Shown here in pieces: positions 58,701 to 64,000 of a stretch of 64,000 nt of DNA. Both the position numbers and the translations under genes were made by a program. Under the pieces are notes generated by a model, which saw only the letters and a program-made list of their open reading frames with translations, had not been told where the DNA came from and ran no database searches. Origin of the DNA: Actinomycetota bacterium (GTDB lineage: Bacteria > Actinomycetota > Thermoleophilia > Solirubrobacterales > 70-9); the NCBI GenBank assembly GCA_018268415.1, contig JAFDWO010000087.1:1-64000 (forward strand). Direction: 5' to 3'. Positions within the stretch are counted from its first letter, which is position 1. The number at the start of each line of letters is the position of its first letter.

Positions 58701-60806
58701 ATGAACGCGGTCGACCACGCACCGGCACCGACGTCGCTTGCGCGACTTCTGGCTCCACAGTCGATCGCGGTGGTCGGTGCCTCGGCCTCGGGCCGGGGCT
58801 TCGGCGCGCGGGTCGTCCAGAACCTGCGCGACCAGCGCTTCGGCGGCGACGTCTACGTGATCAACCCCAACGCCGCCGGCACGGAGATGCACGGCTTCCC
58901 GGTCTACCCGGATCTCGCCGGCGTCCCCGGCAGCATCGACGCGGCGGTCCTCGCGGTCGCCTCGACGGCCATCCCCCAGGTCCTCGAGGCCTGCGGCGAG
59001 AAGGGCGTCCGCCTCGCCGTCGTGATCAGCGCCGGCTTCGCCGAGCTCGGTGAGGTCGACCGCGAAGCGACCCTGAGCGAGCTGGTCGAGGACGGTGACC
59101 TGCGCATTCTCGGGCCCAACTGCCTCGGCTTCATCAACGTGTCCGAGTCGGTCGCCGCCACCGCGTCCGGCGCGGTCGGCGCCGCCGAGTTGATCGATGG
59201 CGGTGTCTCCTTCGTCACCCAGAGCGGCGGGGTCGGGATCACGTCGGTGTTCGCCCGGGCGCTCGAGCACGGCGTCGGCTTCCGCCGGGTCGTCTCCACC
59301 GGCAACGAGGCCGACCTGGGCGCCGCCGAGCTGATCGAGGCGATGATCGAGGACCCGGAGACCAAGGTCGTCGCCGCGTTCCTCGAGCAGCTGCGCGAAC
59401 CGGCCCGGTTCAGCGCGGCGGCGAAGAAGGCCGCGGTGGCGCAGGTGCCGCTGGTCGCGCTGAAGGTCGGCCGGACCGGAGCGGGGGCCCGCGCCGCCGC
59501 GACCCACACCGCGGCGTTGGTCGGGTCCGATCGCGTTGTCGACGCGATCTTCCGCACCCACGGCGTGATCCGCGTCGACGACATCGACGAGCTGTGGCGG
59601 GTGGCGGGTTTCCTCGCGCAGTCGCCGCTGCCGCGCGGCAACCGGGTCGGGGTGCTGGGGACCTCGGGCGGGATGAACGGCGTGCTCGCCGATCAGCTGA
59701 GCCTGCACGGCCTGGAGCTGCCGGACCTCGCGGCGGAGACCGAGGCGCGGCTCCGCGAGCTGCTCCCCGCTTACGCCGGGATCGGCAACCCGCTCGACAT
59801 CACCGGCGCCGCGCTCGGCCTCGAGGGCGAGGCGCGGCTCTACGCCGACCTGCTGGAAGCGATGAACGCCGACCCGAGCGTCGATCTGATCGTCGCGATG
59901 ATGTGGGGCGGGCCGACCTTGCGCGACGACCTGGAGGTCCTCACGGCCGCGGTCGAGGGCTTCGAGAAGCCGGTCGCGGTCGTCTGCCCCGGGGTCGAGG
60001 AGGGCGTCCGGGCCCTCGCCGCGCTGGAGCGCAGCCCGATCGGGCTCTTCACCTCGCCCAGCGAGTGCGCCGCGGTGCTGGGCCACGCGGTCCGCTACCG
60101 CGCCTTCCTCGACCGGATCGACGAGGCGGCCGACGAGGACGCCGGCGACGGCATCGCGGATACCCCCGCGGCCCCGTCCACGGTGAGCCGCGACCCATGG
60201 GAGATGCTCGCCGCGTACGGGATCTCCGGCGCGCCGAGCGCGACCGTCGGCGACGCTCCCGAAGCGGTGGAGGCGGCCGGGTCGCTCGGCTACCCGGTCG
60301 CGATCAAGCTCGACGACCCCGAGGTCATGCACAAGACCGAGGTCGGCGGGGTCCACCTCGATCTTCGCGGGCCCGCCGAGGTCACCGCGGCGGTCGAGTC
60401 GCTGCGCCGCGGGTTCCCCGACTCGCCCCTGGTCGTCCAGTCGATGGTCAGCGGCATCGAGGTCCTGATCGGGGTCCAGCACGATCCCCAGTTCGGGCCC
60501 GTGATCGCGGTCGGGGCGGGCGGCACGCTGGTCGAGCTCCTGTCCGACACGGTGCTCGCGCTGCCGCCGCTGAGCGAGCGCGACGTCATCGGCATGCTCG
60601 GCGAGCTGCGCCTGAAGCAACTTCTCGACGGCGTCCGGGGGGCAGGTCCTGCCGACGTGGGTGCCCTCGCGCGGGCGGTCAGCAACGTCGCGCGGCTGGC
60701 GCTCGACCTGGGCGACGAACTCGAGTCCCTTGACATAAACCCGATCGTCGTCCTGCCCCAAGGGGAGGGCACGGCGGTCCTGGACGTGGCGGTGGAGTGG
60801 CGATGA
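58701..60806 (+). CDS. ADP-forming acyl-CoA synthetase (acetate-CoA ligase family)
   Basis: A 701-residue NDP-forming acyl-CoA synthetase with alpha and beta parts fused. The CoA-binding Rossmann part starts at IAVVGASASGRGFGARVVQNL; LGPNCLGFINVS and SFVTQSGGVGITSVFARALEHG are the ligase-CoA blocks. A His for phosphorylation is in ATHTAALVGSD. The C-terminal ATP-grasp (~490-700) has GYPVAIKLDDPEVMHKTEVGGVHLDL and SLDINPIVV. It activates a carboxylate intermediate. The open frame begins at 58683 but the promoter distance favours ATG 58701. Confidence 0.92.
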   Translation: MNAVDHAPAPTSLARLLAPQSIAVVGASASGRGFGARVVQNLRDQRFGGDVYVINPNAAGTEMHGFPVYPDLAGVPGSIDAAVLAVASTAIPQVLEACGEKGVRLAVVISAGFAELGEVDREATLSELVEDGDLRILGPNCLGFINVSESVAATASGAVGAAELIDGGVSFVTQSGGVGITSVFARALEHGVGFRRVVSTGNEADLGAAELIEAMIEDPETKVVAAFLEQLREPARFSAAAKKAAVAQVPLVALKVGRTGAGARAAATHTAALVGSDRVVDAIFRTHGVIRVDDIDELWRVAGFLAQSPLPRGNRVGVLGTSGGMNGVLADQLSLHGLELPDLAAETEARLRELLPAYAGIGNPLDITGAALGLEGEARLYADLLEAMNADPSVDLIVAMMWGGPTLRDDLEVLTAAVEGFEKPVAVVCPGVEEGVRALAALERSPIGLFTSPSECAAVLGHAVRYRAFLDRIDEAADEDAGDGIADTPAAPSTVSRDPWEMLAAYGISGAPSATVGDAPEAVEAAGSLGYPVAIKLDDPEVMHKTEVGGVHLDLRGPAEVTAAVESLRRGFPDSPLVVQSMVSGIEVLIGVQHDPQFGPVIAVGAGGTLVELLSDTVLALPPLSERDVIGMLGELRLKQLLDGVRGAGPADVGALARAVSNVARLALDLGDELESLDINPIVVLPQGEGTAVLDVAVEWR

Positions 60807-60842
60807 ACCTGAAGACGGTGGAGTGGTGATGAACCTGAAGGA
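60791..60842 (+). repeat. 26-bp tandem duplication over a start codon
   Basis: 60791-60816 and 60817-60842 share 23 of their first 24 bases (ggtggagtgg...gatgaacctgaag). The first copy contains the synthetase stop and an ATG (60803) that opens an 8-codon frame ending at TGA 60827-60829; that stop overlaps the second ATG (60829), the start of the thiolase-like gene. Confidence 0.85.
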
Positions 60843-61974
60843 CGAGGTCGCGATCGTCGGCATCGGGCAGACCGAGTTCAGCCGGGGATCCGGTCGCACC
60901 GAACTCGATCTCGCCTGCGAGGCGATCTCGGCAGCGATCGAGGATGCCGGGCTCGACGTCGGTGAAATCGACGGGCTGACCAAATACGAAATGGACGGCA
61001 CCCTGGAGATCTCGCTGGTCAGTGCCCTGGGCATCCCCAACCTGAGGTACTTCGGGCAGGTCGGTTATGGAGGCAGCGGGCAGTCCTCGGTCGTGCAGAT
61101 GGCCGCGATGGGCGTGGCCACGGGCCAGTGCGACGTCGCCGTCTGTTATCGCGCGATGAACGGTCGCTCCGGCCTGCGCCTGGGGCTCTCGCGGGCCGGT
61201 GAACGCGCGGTCGGGGCCTTCGCCTACACCGATCCGTTCGGCATGGTCTCGATGGCCCAACGGCTCGGCATGTTCGCCCGCCGCCACATGATCGAGTACG
61301 GGTCGACCGAGGAGCAGTTCGGGCACGCCGCCGTCACCCTGCGCGACCACGCCCAGCACAACCCGAAAGCGATCATGTACGGGCGGCCGATCACGCTCGA
61401 GGACCACCAGGAAAGCCGGATGATCGCCGACCCGCTGCGCCTCCTCGATTGCTGCCTGGAGTCCGACGGGGCGGTGGCGCTGGTGTTGACCCGGGCCGAC
61501 CGGGCGAAGACCCTGCGCCGCAAGCCGGTGTACATCATGTCCACCGCGCAGGCCACCGGGCCGCACGCGGACGGGATCGTCTTCCGCCCCTCCTTGGCCG
61601 TCGCCGAGTCCCCGCTCGCCGCCCGCGACCTCTACGCCCGCGCCGGCGTCGGGCCGGGGGACGTCGACGTGGCGATGCTCTACGACCACTTCACGCCGTT
61701 CATCCTGATCGGCCTGGAATCGTTCGGGTTCTGCGGGCCGGGTGAGGCGGGGCCGTTCGTGGAAGAGGGCAACATCCGCTGGCCGCACGGCCCCCTGCCG
61801 GTCAACACGCACGGCGGCAGCCACTCCGAGGCCTACGTCCACGGCCTCACGCACGTCGCCGAGGCAGTCCGCCAGCTCCGTGGCACCTCCACGGCGCAGG
61901 TTGACGATGCCGAGATCGCGTTGGTCGGCAGCTCGGTGAATCAGGTATCCAGCGCGCTCATTCTGAGGAGATGA
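60829..61974 (+). CDS. Thiolase-like protein lacking the nucleophilic Cys
   Basis: A 381-residue thiolase-superfamily protein (SCP2/Ltp2-like). The start is DEVAIVGIGQTEFSRGSGRTELDLACEAI. The region that should hold the active Cys reads FGQVGYGGSGQSSVVQMAAM, so Gly/Ser replaces it. The later boxes are DHFTPFILIGLESFGFC, NTHGGSHSEAYVHGLTHVAEAV (His kept) and LVGSSVNQVSSALIL. Loss of Cys with a DUF35 partner gene next door is the pattern of steroid side-chain retro-aldolases (Ltp2-ChsH2), so C-C lyase activity is more likely than thiolysis. Start codon context is a tandem duplication. Confidence 0.9.
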   Translation: MNLKDEVAIVGIGQTEFSRGSGRTELDLACEAISAAIEDAGLDVGEIDGLTKYEMDGTLEISLVSALGIPNLRYFGQVGYGGSGQSSVVQMAAMGVATGQCDVAVCYRAMNGRSGLRLGLSRAGERAVGAFAYTDPFGMVSMAQRLGMFARRHMIEYGSTEEQFGHAAVTLRDHAQHNPKAIMYGRPITLEDHQESRMIADPLRLLDCCLESDGAVALVLTRADRAKTLRRKPVYIMSTAQATGPHADGIVFRPSLAVAESPLAARDLYARAGVGPGDVDVAMLYDHFTPFILIGLESFGFCGPGEAGPFVEEGNIRWPHGPLPVNTHGGSHSEAYVHGLTHVAEAVRQLRGTSTAQVDDAEIALVGSSVNQVSSALILRR

Positions 61975-61976
61975 GG

Positions 61977-62402
61977 ATGACTACCTTGGGCAAAGAGTTC
62001 GGCCTGCCGTTGCCGCTGATCGACGTCGGCAACCAGTCCTTCTGGCAAGGCACCGCGGCGGGCGAGTTGCGCCTGCAGGCGTGTGAGCAGTGTGGTGAGT
62101 TCAGGTATCCGCCCGCGCCCGCGTGCTGGAACTGTCACGCGATGGGGGGAACCTGGACCGCGGTCAGCGGTAAGGGTTTCGTCTACTCCTGGGTGATCGC
62201 CCACCACGCGGCCCACCCCGGGGCGGCCGACCTGGTGCCGTACAACATCGTCATCGTCGAGCTCGAGGAGGGGCCGCGGCTGGTCAGCAACCTCGTCGAC
62301 TGCCCGAACGAGGAGATCGAGGCCGGCCTTCCGGTCGAGGCCCTCTTCGAGGAGGTCAGCGACGACGTCACCCTGCCGCGGTTCCGCCGGTCGGGACGAT
62401 GA
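61977..62402 (+). CDS. DUF35 Zn-ribbon/OB-fold protein, thiolase partner
   Basis: A 141-residue DUF35 protein from ATG 61977 (gaggag at 61965-61970 gives ideal spacing; ATG 61971 is the alternative). The zinc ribbon CEQCGEFRYPPAPACWNC is near 37-54, followed by the OB fold (FVYSWVIAHHAAHPGAADLVPYNIVIVELEEGPRLVSNLVD). It is expected to form a complex with the preceding thiolase-like protein and to supply the acyl-CoA binding surface. It ends in an ATGA overlap with the cyclase gene. Confidence 0.92.
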   Translation: MTTLGKEFGLPLPLIDVGNQSFWQGTAAGELRLQACEQCGEFRYPPAPACWNCHAMGGTWTAVSGKGFVYSWVIAHHAAHPGAADLVPYNIVIVELEEGPRLVSNLVDCPNEEIEAGLPVEALFEEVSDDVTLPRFRRSGR

Positions 62403-63250
62403 GCGTCGAAGCCACGCCCCGCGCCTCGGCGAACGCGACGCACGAGGACCACGCGGGGCGCGAGGCGGGGCTGCAGTTCTTCGACCTCTCCCACCCCTGG
62501 GGCCACGACGCGCCGCTCTGGCCCTACTTCCCCGACGTCAAGATCGAGCGCTTCCATTATCACGCGAAGTCGGGGGTGCTCTCGCAGCAGATCACGACGT
62601 TCATGCACTGCACCACGCACACCGACGCGCCCGCGCACGTGATCGAGGGGACCCGCTTCATCGACGAGGTGCCGCTGGCCTCCTACTTCGGCACGGGCGT
62701 CGTCGTCTCGATCCCGAAGGCGAAATGGGAGGTGATCACGGCCGCCGACCTGGAGAGCGCGACGCCGGCGATCCGCCCCGGTGACATCGTCATCGTCAAC
62801 ACCGGTTGGCACCACCACTGGGGGGACTCGAGGAAGTACTTCGTCGACTCGCCGGGGACCTACGACGAGGCGGGCGCCTGGCTCGCCGAGAAGGGCGTCA
62901 AGGGCTTCGGGATCGATTGCCAGGCGCTCGACCACCCGCTCGGCACGGCGATCGGCCCGCAGCCGAACGGTCCCCTGATCCCGACCGTGCTCGATGAGTA
63001 CCGCGAGCACACCGGCCGCGAGGCGGCCGATGATTTCCCGCTCTGGGAGCCCTGCCACCGCCACCTGCTCGGCAACGGGATCGTCGGCTTCGAGAACGTC
63101 GGCGGTGAGCTCGACGCGGTGACCGGCAAGCGGGTGACCTTCGCCGCCTTCCCCTGGCGCTGGACCAAGGGCGATGGCTGCATCGTGCGCCTGGTCGCGA
63201 TCGTCGACCCGACCGGCGAGTACAGGATCGAGACGGGCACGGCCTCCTGA
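62399..63250 (+). CDS. Cyclase-family (KynB-like) metal hydrolase
   Basis: A 283-residue cyclase-family enzyme. The metal motif is present as FMHCTTHTDAPAHV (HxxTHxDxPxH, residues ~71-83), preceded by FFDLSHPWGHDAPLWPYFPDVKIERF. GDIVIVNTGWHHHWGD and FGIDCQALDHPLGTAIG complete the fold. It is the third cyclase-family gene in the window and the third sequence type. It overlaps the DUF35 gene by 4 nt and belongs to the synthetase-thiolase unit. Confidence 0.92.
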   Translation: MSVEATPRASANATHEDHAGREAGLQFFDLSHPWGHDAPLWPYFPDVKIERFHYHAKSGVLSQQITTFMHCTTHTDAPAHVIEGTRFIDEVPLASYFGTGVVVSIPKAKWEVITAADLESATPAIRPGDIVIVNTGWHHHWGDSRKYFVDSPGTYDEAGAWLAEKGVKGFGIDCQALDHPLGTAIGPQPNGPLIPTVLDEYREHTGREAADDFPLWEPCHRHLLGNGIVGFENVGGELDAVTGKRVTFAAFPWRWTKGDGCIVRLVAIVDPTGEYRIETGTAS

Positions 63251-63266
63251 TGGGGGAGGTCGTCGG

Positions 63267-64000
63267 ATGAGGGCCGTCGCCGGCGTCGATCCGGCGGGGC
63301 TCTTCGACCTCGGTGGGCGCTCGGCGCTGGTCACCGGGGCGACCGGGGCGCTCGGCACCGCTGCCGCCCGCGGCCTTGCCGCCGCCGGGGCGAAGCTGAC
63401 CCTCGCCGGCGGCAACGCCGAGCGGCTCGAGGCTGTGGGCACCGAGCTGCGCGCCGCCGGCGCCGCCGTCGAGCTGGTCGCCCGCCGCCCCGACTCGCTT
63501 GCCGACGCGGAGAAGATGGTCGCCGCCGCGACCGCCGCCCACGGCGTCCCGGAGCTGATCGTCACCGCCGCCGGCGTCAACAAGCCGGCGCCGATCGAGG
63601 ACCAATCGGTCGCCGACTGGGAGGACGTGATGGACGCCAACGTGCGCGGCAGCTGGCTCGTCTGCAAGGCGGCGGCGCCGGGACTGATCGAGCGCGGCGG
63701 CGGCAAGGTCGTGCTGGTCTCCTCGACCCGGGGCCGGCTCGGCCACCCGGCCGGCTACTCCGCCTACTGCGCCTCCAAGGCGGCGGTCGACGGCCTCTGC
63801 CGGACGCTCGCCTGCGAGTGGGGCAGGCACGGGATCAACGTCAACGCGATCGGCCCGACCGTCTTCCGCTCCGACCTCACCGCCTGGATGTACGCCGACG
63901 AGGACCCGGGGAAGGGAGTGCGGGAAGGGATGCTGACGCGGATTCCCCTCGGCCGGCTCGGCGAGCCCGAGGACTTCGTCGGCGCCCTGCTCTTCCTGCT
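63267..64000 (+). CDS. SDR oxidoreductase, FabG/gluconate dehydrogenase-like (partial)
   Basis: The frame from ATG 63267 is open to the window end and lacks only its last ~20-25 residues. Visible are TGATGALGTAAARGLAAAGAKLTLAGG (cofactor motif), VTAAGVNKPAPIEDQSVADWEDVMDANVRGSWLVC (NAAG variant TAAG), catalytic VSSTRGRLGHPAGYSAYCASKAAVDGL (Ser, Tyr, Lys) and NAIGPTVFRSD. gggagg upstream is the RBS. It probably oxidises or reduces an alcohol/ketone in the same unit as the cyclase and thiolase-like genes. Confidence 0.9.
   Translation, partial: MRAVAGVDPAGLFDLGGRSALVTGATGALGTAAARGLAAAGAKLTLAGGNAERLEAVGTELRAAGAAVELVARRPDSLADAEKMVAAATAAHGVPELIVTAAGVNKPAPIEDQSVADWEDVMDANVRGSWLVCKAAAPGLIERGGGKVVLVSSTRGRLGHPAGYSAYCASKAAVDGLCRTLACEWGRHGINVNAIGPTVFRSDLTAWMYADEDPGKGVREGMLTRIPLGRLGEPEDFVGALLFL

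Overview
The window is a high-GC actinobacterial chromosome segment. I place it, with moderate confidence, in class Thermoleophilia (Solirubrobacterales-like). Reasons are the codon use, the soil-type catabolic gene content, and a decayed C-terminus at 10570-10802 that resembles secreted repetitive proteins I associate with that class. No 16S or marker gene is present to confirm this.

Layout. 1-803 holds no credible gene but has a 46-bp perfect palindrome and a degenerate ~36-bp tandem repeat. 804-2086 carries a hotdog thioesterase and an ABC ATPase. 2141-2214 is tRNA-Arg(ACG). A 46-nt near-copy of its 3' part recurs at 11354-11399, so 2215-11399 looks like a ~9.2-kb integrated island. The island contains an ImmA/IrrE-DUF4411 pair, a tyrosine recombinase, a frameshifted IS3-type element, an ECF sigma operon divergent from two exported proteins, and several decayed genes. 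11501-17314 has a very large exported coiled-coil protein, an alpha/beta hydrolase, a HAD phosphatase and a broken DUF4143 ATPase.

17446-44823 is the core of the window. Four transcription units share one bipartite upstream module: TTGACATTCCGTCAA, exactly 21 nt, CGCTTTGCC, then a conserved ACGATS about 27 nt further on. They encode (1) VOC protein, cupin, cyclase and amidase; (2) substrate-binding protein (SBP) and phosphotriesterase-like hydrolase; (3) two GcvP-like PLP proteins, SBP, a full Dpp/Opp transporter, SDRs, a dimethylformamidase-like hydrolase, an EthD protein and a second phosphotriesterase-like hydrolase; (4) a third SBP, an acyl-CoA ligase fused to a DUF35 domain, and a thiolase. 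A PucR-type regulator lies between units 1 and 2 and is the obvious candidate controller. I read this as one catabolic regulon for an unidentified, probably amide- or amine-containing, oligopeptide-like compound, with three related SBPs served by a single transporter.

44923-46455 encodes a secreted MACPF-beta-prism protein. 46745-53926 is a second complete SBP/permease/ATPase transporter with an MBL hydrolase and a crotonase, driven by a promoter whose spacer is a perfect palindrome. 53939-64000 continues with AhpD-like, alpha/beta hydrolase, MocR regulator, cyclase, FAH, acyl-CoA synthetase, Cys-less thiolase/DUF35, cyclase and SDR genes, many overlapping by 4 nt. Exported proteins in the window strongly prefer GAA for Glu while cytosolic neighbours prefer GAG.
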